From assembly GCA_964636865.1 (NCBI GenBank), contig CAZWVJ010000014.1, positions 1-40,023 on the forward strand: a stretch of DNA of 40,023 nucleotides, written 5' to 3'. A program made the position numbers and the translations under genes. Positions 1-7,957 of the stretch are shown in pieces. Below the pieces are notes generated by a model that was not told the DNA's origin, searched no databases, and was given only the letters and a program-made list of their open reading frames with translations. Origin of the DNA: B1SED10-75 sp964636865 (lineage in GTDB: Bacteria; Bacillota; Dethiobacteria; DTU022; PWGO01). Positions within the stretch are counted from its first letter, which is position 1. Each line of letters starts with the position of its first letter.

Positions 1-207
1 ATTTATCACGAGGAAACTCCCGGAATAGGCGATGTTATAGAGGATGAAGAGTTTACTGAGCAATTTATTGGTCTTGATCCGGATGTGCCTGTTTCTGAAG
101 AGGTAGATATGATCACGGGTGCTACTAGTAGTGTAGAAGGCGCAATAGAAGGAGTAGAGAAAGGCAGGGAATACTTAAGTGATAAGGTGGATAAATTAGA
201 AGAATAA
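1..207 (+). CDS. FMN-binding domain protein, C-terminal part (RnfG/NqrC-like)
   Basis: Open from the left window edge; 68 residues are visible before a TAA at 205-207. The fragment carries the hallmark of the FMN-binding domain of RnfG, NqrC and NosR-like proteins: an upstream HEETPGIGD stretch and then MITGATSS, where a Thr in the [S/T]GAT motif (fragment residue 42) normally receives FMN covalently through a phosphoester bond. Such domains sit outside the cytoplasmic membrane and pass electrons. Whether this is an Rnf subunit or a stand-alone extracellular flavoprotein cannot be decided without its N-terminus. A strong terminator follows at 369-403, so it ends its transcript here and is not cotranscribed with the rnfC/rnfD-like genes 18 kb away. 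The family call is firm, the exact member is not. Confidence 0.8.
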   Translation: MYHEETPGIGDVIEDEEFTEQFIGLDPDVPVSEEVDMITGATSSVEGAIEGVEKGREYLSDKVDKLEE

Positions 208-368
208 ATTTTGGCTGCGGGGCTCAAGTATTCATCAGGAGTCCAAGTTTACTGAGTTTACTCAAGACCGTATATATTAGAGGGAAAGGGTTTTTGAGAT
301 ACGGTAAATATATTTATTTTACTAAAAAGGATTTTGCCTTGGGAAAAATTGAGAATAAAATAATCGGT

Positions 369-403
369 AAAAAGATAGACCCAGATGTAAGGTCTATCTT
401 TTT
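369..403 (+). terminator. Rho-independent terminator after the FMN-binding gene
   Basis: A perfect 13-bp stem (369-381 with 391-403) closes a 9-nt loop; the descending arm ends in five T and the ascending arm starts with five A, so it could work in both directions. The rest of 208-624 is AT-rich with no convincing ORF. Confidence 0.9.
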
Positions 404-624
404 ATATACAAAATTTTATTTATGAGCACGAAATCTTTCGGGGGTATTTTAACTCTTATCAAGTAGTTCATTGAAACAAAATGGGGTTGCATAATTGGTC
501 AATGTATGGGAAACAAATTTTCTGTGGTTAAGTGTTGCAAGCGGTATCTATGAGTAAAATCTTTGTGGGTGATTTTTTAAAAATAATTTAGGTAAGGGAA
601 GGAAATAAGAGCAGTATAGCTATG

Positions 625-653
625 TTGAGAATAAATAGGGAGTATGGTATAAT
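625..653 (+). promoter_or_regulatory. Sigma-A promoter for the OLE RNA / oapA transcript
   Basis: TTGAGA at 625-630 and a perfect TATAAT at 648-653 are separated by 17 bp. The predicted start is near 660, just before the structured RNA region. It is one of the best-matching promoters in the window and implies strong constitutive transcription. Confidence 0.85.
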
Positions 654-659
654 TTGCTA

Positions 660-1350
660 ACAAGGGCATAAGTGACGCAGTATTCTAGTTAAAGCCACTG
701 TTTCTGAAAACGGGCCTAAAAATCCGTTGAGGGCACATCGATGAAGTCCCTGGTGCTGGCTACCGACGCCCAGTCGGGGGTTGGTGCTGGGGGTTAAGAA
801 GTTGGGGCGATCTACAATGGCATGTAGGCGTTGACCCTAGCTTCGCGGAGACCCAAGCAGGTGGCGTATTGCCTTAAAAAGTAGTGGGCTACGGCTTGGG
901 CAGAACCTGTATGCGGGGGAAGCTGTGTGCAGCGTAGCCTGCCTTGAGTGGCTGTGGTGGAGGCAGCAGCTTGTTGCTTAAACCTCAGCTGCAAAAGAGG
1001 CTAGGAAACAGCAAGGCTTTACGGAGGAAATCTCCTAGACTGTTTCCGTAAGGGAGGTATTCTAGGGGTTAAAGTGCGAGCTAAGTGGTAATCCAGCTCT
1101 ACCTATGGCGACATGGTAGGAATAATCTTAAAAGGAAACTGCCTGTGCGGTGACGACAGGTGATTATGCGGGAAAGCCTGCTGGACCTAAGCCGCAAAGT
1201 TTACCTGGGATACTGTCACTTATGCCCATTATTATTTTTAAAAGCAGTTTTCACCGTGGTTAACGCTGCTTCTGTTATTTGCCGAGTGAAAAACGGTAAA
1301 AGCATACTTAAAAGGATATTACCGGTAATTAAAAAGGGTCCGGGAATTTC
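660..1350 (+). ncRNA. ole: OLE RNA (ornate, large, extremophilic RNA)
   Basis: About 690 nt between a strong promoter and the oapA start contain no credible ORF but have a GC-richer composition than ordinary gaps and many stems. Visible examples are 763-767 with 773-777, 887-893 with 933-939 (7 bp), and 1004-1011 with 1040-1047 (8 bp) enclosing a smaller GGAG/CTCC hairpin. It is followed directly by a ~190-residue, four-helix membrane protein and then dxs, tlyA, nadK and recN. That is the described context of OLE RNA, a ~600-nt RNA of anaerobic and extremophilic Firmicutes that binds the membrane protein OapA and lies near isoprenoid genes. The call rests on context, size and structure; I could not align it to the family model. 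The 3' end is uncertain and may run into the oapA leader. Confidence 0.82.
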
Positions 1351-1366
1351 ACTGAGGTGAAAATGT

Positions 1367-1939
1367 TTGGGGAATAGTAAAGCCAAAGAAAAAGCTTGGG
1401 GATGGATTCTACGCATGACAGCGGGAACTTTGGTTCTGGCTGTAATTTTTGGATTGATAACTGAATTTCTTTTAGAAAGAATTCAATACTTTTCTATTTC
1501 CCTCATAATTTTGTTAATAGTTGTTTTTACAGGTGTTATTTTTGATACCATAGGGACTTCTGCTGCAGCGGCAAAGTTATCCCCGCTTAATGCCAAAGCG
1601 GCGCGTAAAGTTCCGGGTGCCCGCAAGGGAGTAGAATTGGTAAGGAATGCTGACCGGGTAGCAAACTTCTGTAATGATGTAATTGGAGATATTACCGGTA
1701 TTATTAGCGGTGGTTTGGCAGCAGTTATAGTTTTTAATCTGGCTAATTACACCTATGAATCGGAGCTGTACCTGCGAATAATAATGACAGCCATTGTGGC
1801 GGCATTGACTGTAGGCGGCAAAGCATGGGGAAAATATGCAGCTATTCGCTGGTCTACCGAAATTATGATGAAAGTGGGCTTGTTATTGACCCGCATGGAA
1901 AATATTTGGCCTGTCCGCAGGAAGAATCAGGCTCGGTAG
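1367..1939 (+). CDS. oapA: OLE-associated membrane protein OapA
   Basis: 190 residues with four hydrophobic segments at about 16-38, 44-66, 105-128 and 134-156, separated by a basic cytoplasmic-type loop (PLNAKAARKVPGARKG region, 74-90) and ending in a basic tail. The FDTIGTSAAAAKLSPLNAKA stretch after helix 2 looks like the conserved core of OapA. In the family the protein binds OLE RNA and brings it to the cell membrane, with roles reported in tolerance of cold, alcohol and metal stress. The start is TTG at 1367, six bases after GAGGTGA (1354-1360); the nearby ATG at 1363 is out of frame and stops at once. It lies directly downstream of the RNA, presumably on the same primary transcript, and 145 nt before dxs. 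The assignment depends on the linked RNA as well as on the protein's size and topology. Confidence 0.82.
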   Translation: MGNSKAKEKAWGWILRMTAGTLVLAVIFGLITEFLLERIQYFSISLIILLIVVFTGVIFDTIGTSAAAAKLSPLNAKAARKVPGARKGVELVRNADRVANFCNDVIGDITGIISGGLAAVIVFNLANYTYESELYLRIIMTAIVAALTVGGKAWGKYAAIRWSTEIMMKVGLLLTRMENIWPVRRKNQAR

Positions 1940-2084
1940 AGTTAAGACGTAATAATCAGTACATATTTGTTTATTTTAGGTAAAAAAAGTGCTTGATTTT
2001 TAAAGATTTCATGTAGCGGCAATTTGGAGTAGACATAGGAAGATTTTAAACTGTCAAAAGAAGGTAGAGGAGTTTGTATTAACT

Positions 2085-3992
2085 ATGGGCGATAAACTTG
2101 ATCAAATACAAAGCCCGGCAGATCTAAAAGCAATGGATTTAGAAGAACTTAATGCCCTTTCTAGGGAAGTGCGTGATTTCCTTGTTAAGGTCGTGGCCGA
2201 TAATGGAGGTCATTTATCTTCCAGTTTGGGGACGGTGGAATTGACCATAGGCATACATTATGTATTTGACTCTCCCAGAGATAAAATTATCTGGGATGTT
2301 GGGCACCAGTGTTATACGCACAAAATATTGACCGGCAGAAAAAGTGTTTTTTCTACTCTGCGCCGGCAAGGTGGCATCAGTGGTTTCCCTTGCCGTGAAG
2401 AGAGTGTTTATGATGCTTTCGGAACCGGCCACAGCAGCACTTCTATTTCTGCCGCCCTGGGTATGATAGAAGCTCGGAACTTAAAAAATGATAAATACAA
2501 GGTGCTTGCTGTTCTTGGTGACGGAGCTATTACCGGCGGTATGGCATTTGAAGCTATTAATCATGCCGGAGAACTTCAACGAGATCTTATTGTAATAATA
2601 AATGATAACAATATGTCCATCGATAGTAATGTAGGTGGTGTTTCTTCTTACCTGGAAAAAATTCGTACCAATCCTGGTTACAATCGCCTCAAAGAGAGAA
2701 TAACAGGAATGTTAAGAAAAGATCCTTATATTGGAGGATTTTTGGAAGAATCAGTTTCTCGTTTTAAAAAAGCCTTAAAGCATATAATGGTTCCCGAAAT
2801 GTTATTTGAAGAAATGGGTTTTACATATCTGGGACCGGTGGATGGTCACAATTTAAGGGCTCTAACATCTGTATTAAAGCGTGCCCGTGAAATGGATGGG
2901 CCCGTTTTAATTCATGCTTTGACCCAAAAAGGAAAAGGTTATATCTATGCGGAAGAAGCCCCTTCTGTTTTTCACGGCGTAGGCCCTTTTGACCTACAAA
3001 ACGGTCAGTTTTTAGCCAAATCCTCCTCCCGGCCTACTTACACTGAAGTTTTTGGTAAAACCCTGGTAGAAATAGCGTCGAATGATACCCGTGTAGTAGC
3101 TATTACAGCAGCTATGAAAGCAGGTACCGGACTTGACCTTTTTGCTTCCCGGTACCCGGAGAGGTTTTATGATGTGGGAATTGCCGAACAGCATGCGGTT
3201 ACCATGGCCGGCGGACTGGCTGCTGAAGGAGCAAAGCCTGTAGTAGCTGTTTACAGTACTTTTTTACAGCGGGCTTATGATCAAACCTTACATGATTTGA
3301 GTGTGCAAAAATTGCCGGTAGTTTTAGCTTTAGATAGGGCCGGTGTCGTGGGTAGAGATGGAGAAACTCACCAGGGAATATTTGATATATCTTATCTCCG
3401 CCACATCCCCAATTTTTCCATTATGGCGCCTCGAGATGAAAATCAACTGCGCCATCAATTATTTACGGCATTAAAGTTTGAAGATGGGCCTGTAGCCATA
3501 CGCTATCCCCGCTCCAGGGGGCAAGGATTGTCTGTTGAAGAGCCTCACATATTGCCGTGGGGAAAAGCTGAACAATTGCGGGAAGGCTATGAACTTTTAA
3601 TTGTGGCAGTGGGCTCCATGGTTTATCCCTCACTGCAAGTTGCCAAGCAGCTTGCTCAGGAGGGGATTGAAGCTGCTGTGGTTGATGCGTGCTTTATCAA
3701 ACCCCTTGATGAAACAACCATTTTGAAGTTGGCTCGCGAATGCGGCCGCATGCTTACGGTAGAGGAAAATGTATTGGCAGGGGGCTTTGGCAGCGCTTGC
3801 CTGGAAATGCTGGAAAGAGAAGGGCTCTTTATTCCCGTTTGTCGACTGGGAATTAATGATGTTTTTGTTAAGCATGGAGATAGACAAGAACTATTAAAAG
3901 CTCAAGGGCTGGATGTAGAAAGTATCTTCCAGAGCTCCTTTTCATTTGTTCGAGAGACTAATAAACAAACTCAGAAGACAATGAATTCATAG
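2085..3992 (+). CDS. dxs: 1-deoxy-D-xylulose-5-phosphate synthase
   Basis: Condenses pyruvate and glyceraldehyde 3-phosphate to DXP, the first step of the MEP isoprenoid pathway (also a thiamine and pyridoxal precursor). The 635-residue length is typical. The N-terminal domain shows GGHLSSSLG (His43), the DVGHQCYTHK block (71-80) and the thiamine-diphosphate/Mg signature from GDG (145-147) to NDNN (173-176). The middle domain holds the catalytic Glu368 in GIAEQHAV, and a transketolase C-terminal domain follows. GAGGAG at 2067-2072 lies 12 nt before the ATG. It sits between oapA and tlyA, the standard place in Firmicutes, although the ispA and xse genes that usually precede it are not between the upstream terminator and dxs. 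The last codons form part of a palindrome that may attenuate readthrough. Confidence 0.97.
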   Translation: MGDKLDQIQSPADLKAMDLEELNALSREVRDFLVKVVADNGGHLSSSLGTVELTIGIHYVFDSPRDKIIWDVGHQCYTHKILTGRKSVFSTLRRQGGISGFPCREESVYDAFGTGHSSTSISAALGMIEARNLKNDKYKVLAVLGDGAITGGMAFEAINHAGELQRDLIVIINDNNMSIDSNVGGVSSYLEKIRTNPGYNRLKERITGMLRKDPYIGGFLEESVSRFKKALKHIMVPEMLFEEMGFTYLGPVDGHNLRALTSVLKRAREMDGPVLIHALTQKGKGYIYAEEAPSVFHGVGPFDLQNGQFLAKSSSRPTYTEVFGKTLVEIASNDTRVVAITAAMKAGTGLDLFASRYPERFYDVGIAEQHAVTMAGGLAAEGAKPVVAVYSTFLQRAYDQTLHDLSVQKLPVVLALDRAGVVGRDGETHQGIFDISYLRHIPNFSIMAPRDENQLRHQLFTALKFEDGPVAIRYPRSRGQGLSVEEPHILPWGKAEQLREGYELLIVAVGSMVYPSLQVAKQLAQEGIEAAVVDACFIKPLDETTILKLARECGRMLTVEENVLAGGFGSACLEMLEREGLFIPVCRLGINDVFVKHGDRQELLKAQGLDVESIFQSSFSFVRETNKQTQKTMNS

Positions 3993-4008
3993 TCTTCTGC
4001 GCGTTTTT
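3972..4008 (+). terminator. Terminator-like palindrome spanning the dxs stop codon
   Basis: CAGAAGAC (3972-3979) pairs with GTCTTCTG (3992-3999) around the inner palindrome ATGAATTCAT (3981-3990), with one A-A mismatch. CGCG and five T (4004-4008) follow. The TAG stop (3990-3992) lies inside the hairpin, so ribosomes reaching the end of dxs would cover it. Partial termination before tlyA is plausible. Confidence 0.6.
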
Positions 4009-4045
4009 CCCCACTTAAAAAAATAATATGGGGTTCGTAATATTT

Positions 4046-4783
4046 ATGGTAGCTAAAAAAAGATTGGACCTGTTTTTAGTGGAAAAAGGATTGGTGGCTC
4101 ATCGTAATAGAGCCCGCGCAGAAATTATGTGCGGCAATGTACGGGTTGATGGAAAAGTTTGCACTAAACCGGGCACTAATGTGAGTTCTTCCAGTGAAAT
4201 CGAAATATTACAGGATGAATCCCCTTATGTAAGTAGAGGAGGATTAAAACTGGCCGGTGCAGCTAAAGATCTTGGTTTTAATTTTCAGAGCAAAATAGTT
4301 TTGGATGCCGGTGCTTCCACGGGAGGTTTTACGGACTTTGCTCTTCATCAGGGTGCCTTGAAAGTTTATGCCATAGATGTAGGTTATGGCCAATTAGATT
4401 GGAATCTCCGGCAAAGTTCCCGTGTAGTGGTTATAGAAAGGACTAACATACGCTATCTTAAGCCGGAACATTTAGCTGAAGTTCCTGATATTGCCACGGT
4501 TGATGTTTCCTTCATTTCTTTGCAAAAGATATTGCCTGTGTTAGCTCATGTTGGTATACCTGAGATTATAGCTCTGATTAAGCCTCAGTTTGAGGTCGGC
4601 AAAGATAAAGTAGGAAAGAAAGGGGTCGTAAAAGATCCTGCTGTTCACAGGGAAGTGATAAAGGAGATTGAGAATTTTGCTGCAGGCCTTAATTTGCAAC
4701 TTATGGGAACAACTGTCTCTTGCCTTAAAGGGCCGCAGGGGAACACCGAATTTTTTATGTATTGGATATTACAAAAATCTTAG
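4046..4783 (+). CDS. tlyA: TlyA-family rRNA (cytidine-2'-O) methyltransferase / hemolysin-A-like protein
   Basis: From ATG 4046 the protein has 245 residues and begins MVAKKRLDLFLVEKG, the usual N-terminus of this family; an in-frame ATG at 4028 would add six poorly conserved residues. An S4 RNA-binding domain (about 1-62) is followed by an FtsJ/RrmJ-like SAM methyltransferase fold with VLDAGASTGGFTDFAL as the SAM motif and ALIKPQFEVG as a later conserved block. TlyA proteins 2'-O-methylate cytidines in 16S and 23S rRNA, which in mycobacteria determines capreomycin sensitivity. The gene follows dxs as in B. subtilis (yqxC). No strong ribosome-binding site is visible for either start, so the exact start is less certain than the function. 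Confidence 0.93.
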   Translation: MVAKKRLDLFLVEKGLVAHRNRARAEIMCGNVRVDGKVCTKPGTNVSSSSEIEILQDESPYVSRGGLKLAGAAKDLGFNFQSKIVLDAGASTGGFTDFALHQGALKVYAIDVGYGQLDWNLRQSSRVVVIERTNIRYLKPEHLAEVPDIATVDVSFISLQKILPVLAHVGIPEIIALIKPQFEVGKDKVGKKGVVKDPAVHREVIKEIENFAAGLNLQLMGTTVSCLKGPQGNTEFFMYWILQKS

Positions 4784-4992
4784 CAGAAAGTCCCCGAGCT
4801 TATTTTTCAATAGTTTTGATAATCCAGCTGGTGCAGGGTAATTGGATATTAAAGGCAGGAGCCGTTTATTATAGCGGGGTTATTAACTATTACTTTCTAT
4901 TTGGGAGCAAATGAGAATGTGAAAATCATTATAATTTATTTGGGGAAGGATATTAACTGCCCAAAAGAGAAATTGATTGTACAATTAAAAGC

Positions 4993-5020
4993 TTGAGTAT
5001 CTGGAATTTTGGTTTATAAT
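4993..5020 (+). promoter_or_regulatory. Probable promoter for nadK-recN
   Basis: TTGAGT (4993-4998) and TATAAT (5015-5020) are 16 bp apart. The predicted start near 5027 leaves a ~135-nt leader to nadK that contains a stable hairpin. The rest of 4784-5163 shows no ORF of note. Confidence 0.65.
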
Positions 5021-5051
5021 ATAGATAATAAACAGTGGCAAGAAACTCATA

Positions 5052-5086
5052 TTTCCTTGGGAGTTTTCTCCCCGGGAAAAATTTTT
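5052..5086 (+). terminator. Leader hairpin / possible attenuator before nadK
   Basis: A 12-position stem with 11 pairs (5052-5063 with 5068-5079, TTTT loop) is followed after a short A-run by five T (5082-5086). It lies ~25 nt downstream of the predicted nadK transcription start, the geometry of an attenuator. The A-run between stem and U-tract weakens a pure terminator reading. Confidence 0.45.
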
Positions 5087-5163
5087 GCTTTAAGTGGTTT
5101 TGATTCATTCATTATTGAAGCCTTAACCGTGGTGTTTTGGTATATATAGGGGGTGTTTCTTTC

Positions 5164-6015
5164 TTGAAGGGTGTAGGCATAATACCTAACTGGCAAAAGA
5201 ATAATACGTCCAGTGTGGTAGAGAAAATAGAAAGGTTTTTTACGGAAGCGGGAGTTTTCGTGAATATCATGGAACAGGATGATGAAGATAATCCTCTTAT
5301 TGTCTCTTTACCGGTGGAGTTGGAGAACTGGCGGGATCAAGTGGATATGATCATAGTTGTTGGCGGGGACGGGACAATTTTACGTGTGGCAAGAGAGCTT
5401 TCTTCTTGGAAACTTCCTATTTTAGGCATAAATGTGGGGCATAAAGGTTTTTTGGCGGAAATAGAAGTGGACGACCTGCCTGATTATCTCGAACATATAA
5501 TTTCTGAAGATTATTCCATTAGTGAACGAATTATGATAGAAGCGAAGTTAATACGCGAAGAAAAACAGGTAGCTGAATTTACTGCCTTGAATGACGTTGT
5601 AATTACCAAAGGTCCATTTTCTCGTATTATTCGTATTAATGCTTATATTGGGGATGATTTCTTGGAAAGTTATACCGGTGATGGCCTTATTATTGCTACT
5701 CCAACCGGATCTACCGGGTATTCGCTTTCTGCCGGCGGCCCTATAGTTAACCCTCACTTGGATGTAATGGTAATCACTCCTGTTTGCCCACACAGTTTAT
5801 ACAGCCGTTCTGTCATTGTAGACGGTTCGGAAATGGTTACCCTGATTGTTTATACCTGGCAGTCAGAAATAGCACTTACTTTGGATGGGCAGGTTGGTTT
5901 TGAGTTATTGGAGGGTGACAAAGTAAAAATACATAAATCTCAGGAAAAAGCTATGCTGGTTACATTTAAGGATCGTTCTTTTTATAATTTGCTGGGCCGG
6001 AAGTTGAAAGAATGA
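5164..6015 (+). CDS. nadK: NAD kinase
   Basis: Phosphorylates NAD to NADP. Starting at TTG 5164, ten bases after AGGGGG (5148-5153), gives MKGVGIIPNW, the normal start of the family, and 283 residues; an upstream in-frame TTG at 5137 would place the ribosome-binding site inside the gene. The diagnostic GGDGT motif is at 67-71 (VVGGDGTILRVARE), followed by LNDVVITKG and the glycine-rich TPTGSTGYSLSAGGPIV block that binds NAD. It stands 18 nt before recN with no argR between them, although argR commonly occupies this position in related operons. It has its own likely promoter and a leader hairpin. Confidence 0.96.
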   Translation: MKGVGIIPNWQKNNTSSVVEKIERFFTEAGVFVNIMEQDDEDNPLIVSLPVELENWRDQVDMIIVVGGDGTILRVARELSSWKLPILGINVGHKGFLAEIEVDDLPDYLEHIISEDYSISERIMIEAKLIREEKQVAEFTALNDVVITKGPFSRIIRINAYIGDDFLESYTGDGLIIATPTGSTGYSLSAGGPIVNPHLDVMVITPVCPHSLYSRSVIVDGSEMVTLIVYTWQSEIALTLDGQVGFELLEGDKVKIHKSQEKAMLVTFKDRSFYNLLGRKLKE

Positions 6016-6033
6016 CAAAGTAGGGAGGATAAC

Positions 6034-7788
6034 ATGCTGCGAAGGTTGCACGTTAAAAATTTTGCCCTGGTTGACGATCTTGAATTGGAATTTTCCGAGG
6101 GTTTTAATGCCCTTAGTGGTGAAACCGGGGCGGGAAAATCTATAATAGTGGGAGCCATTAGCCTTATCCTGGGTGAGAGAGCCAGCATGTCTCACGTGCG
6201 GGAGGGAGCTGATGCAGCTGTTATAGAAGCTGTTTTTCAAATAACTGACCTGCCTTCGCGGGCTGACTTAGAAGAATACCTGGAAGAAAATGGCTTGCCT
6301 CTGCCGGGTGAGGAAGAACTATTGATTGTTAGCCGGGAAATACCCGGAAAGGGGAAAAGCAGCATGGGGCGGGTAAATGGAAGAACTATGCCCGTTTCAT
6401 TTTTGCGGGAATTAGGGAGGCACCTGGTAGATTTACTTGGGCAGCATCAACACCAATCGCTGCTTCGTGCCGAAAAACATCTTCAACTGCTGGATGATTT
6501 TGGTGGTTCCTTTCTTTATTCTCTGCGTGAGGAAATTGCCGGTTATCTTCAAGAAAAAAAAGAATACCAACGCCAATTGGAAGATATTGGCCAAGATTCC
6601 CAGGAACGGGAACGAAGGTTGGATGTTTTAAACTACCAGATAGAAGAAATAGATGAAGCATCCCTAGCTCCCGAAGAAGAAGAACAGCTTTTAGAAAGGC
6701 AAAAAATTCTTGCCAATGCCGAAAAAATACTGGCTAATGTGGCGCAGGTCTATGAGAATTTAAGTGGTGGAACCGGCAACGAAATGGCCTTAGACAATAA
6801 AGATTTCAGCTTGCCCCTCCGGGATCGGTTAGGCCGGGCAGTTCAAGAACTTAACGAAGTTGCTGCTCATGATACGACTTTAAAGCCAATACTGGAAATG
6901 CTGGAAAGTGCTTCAGCATACTTGGAAGAAGCTTCAACGGAATTAAGACATTATCAAGAAAGTTTTAATTTCAATCCTCAGGAACTGGAAGAAGTGCAGG
7001 AGAGGTTGGAGCTTATCCGAAAACTCAAAAGAAAATATGGCGCTACCGTAGAGGAAGTAATAGATTTTGCCGAAAAGTGCCGGCAAGACTATGAGCGCTT
7101 GCAAAAAAGCGAAGAATATGCTGCTGAATTGGAAAAGACGATAAAAGAACTGGATGAAAAAATTAACCTTCAGGCGGCAAAATTAAGCGGATTACGCCGG
7201 GAAGCTGCTCGCAATTTGGAAAAACATCTGCAGGAAGTATTTCCGGAATTAGCTCTGGATAATGCAGTTTTGCATATAAAAATAGAACCGGGAGAAATCA
7301 CTTCCCTGGGAGCTGACCGGGTAGAATTCCTGTTTTCGGCTAATCCCGGCGAATCCCCTCAGCCCCTTATTAACATTATCTCCGGTGGGGAACGTTCTCG
7401 ATTGATGCTGGCACTTAAAACAGTTTTTATTCGCTACGATCGCGTTCCTACCCTCATTTTTGACGAAGTGGATACCGGTATAGGAGGAGCAGCGCTGCTG
7501 GCGGTGGCAGAAAAACTAGCTGCCTTGTCTCTATACCACCAGGTGATAGTAGTAACCCATAGTCCACAAGTAGCTTCTATGGCAGATATGCACTATCTTT
7601 TATACAAGGAGGTGAAAGATGAGCGTACGGTAACTTTTGCCCGCAACCTGGACTCTAATGAAAGGAAAGAGGAATTGGCTCGGATGTTAGACGGCAGCCC
7701 TGATCCTGTCAATATTGAGCATGTAGAATCTTTATTGGAAAGAGCTCAAAAGTATAAATCAGAAACTTTTCAAGAAGGTGAGTCATAA
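6034..7788 (+). CDS. recN: DNA repair protein RecN (SMC-like ATPase)
   Basis: 584 residues, full length for RecN. The Walker A motif GETGAGKS (29-36) lies near the N-terminus, a long coiled-coil arm rich in Glu, Lys and Leu runs through about 170-400, and the ABC signature SGGERSRL starts at residue 450. Walker B (TLIFDEVDTG, Asp477-Glu478) and the VTHSPQVAS switch-His block follow. RecN acts early at double-strand breaks, holding DNA ends for recombination. GGGAGG precedes ATG 6034 at a normal distance. It is cotranscribed with nadK. In many Firmicutes spoIVB and spo0A follow recN; here an acyl-CoA dehydrogenase gene follows instead. Confidence 0.97.
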   Translation: MLRRLHVKNFALVDDLELEFSEGFNALSGETGAGKSIIVGAISLILGERASMSHVREGADAAVIEAVFQITDLPSRADLEEYLEENGLPLPGEEELLIVSREIPGKGKSSMGRVNGRTMPVSFLRELGRHLVDLLGQHQHQSLLRAEKHLQLLDDFGGSFLYSLREEIAGYLQEKKEYQRQLEDIGQDSQERERRLDVLNYQIEEIDEASLAPEEEEQLLERQKILANAEKILANVAQVYENLSGGTGNEMALDNKDFSLPLRDRLGRAVQELNEVAAHDTTLKPILEMLESASAYLEEASTELRHYQESFNFNPQELEEVQERLELIRKLKRKYGATVEEVIDFAEKCRQDYERLQKSEEYAAELEKTIKELDEKINLQAAKLSGLRREAARNLEKHLQEVFPELALDNAVLHIKIEPGEITSLGADRVEFLFSANPGESPQPLINIISGGERSRLMLALKTVFIRYDRVPTLIFDEVDTGIGGAALLAVAEKLAALSLYHQVIVVTHSPQVASMADMHYLLYKEVKDERTVTFARNLDSNERKEELARMLDGSPDPVNIEHVESLLERAQKYKSETFQEGES

Positions 7789-7957
7789 TGAGCAAAAAAA
7801 CTCCTGCTGTGTAATTTAAGAAAGATGATATTTTTAGATTGACAGCCGAAATTGTTTAAAAAAAGAATAAAAAAATTATTGTAGAAGGTAGCTCTCCAGT
7901 AAATGTTTTGGTATATTTATATAACATTTTAGAAATAAAAATGAAGGAGGAATTTAT

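Noticed and set aside
812..994. Minus-strand 60-codon ORF inside the structured RNA
   Set aside because: It lies in the OLE RNA region, has no family resemblance and no ribosome-binding site; chance coding in GC-richer structured sequence.
1160..1416. Overlapping ORFs of about 66 codons on both strands near the 3' end of the RNA
   Set aside because: They overlap each other and the oapA leader; neither has a recognisable product. The structured RNA explains the region better.
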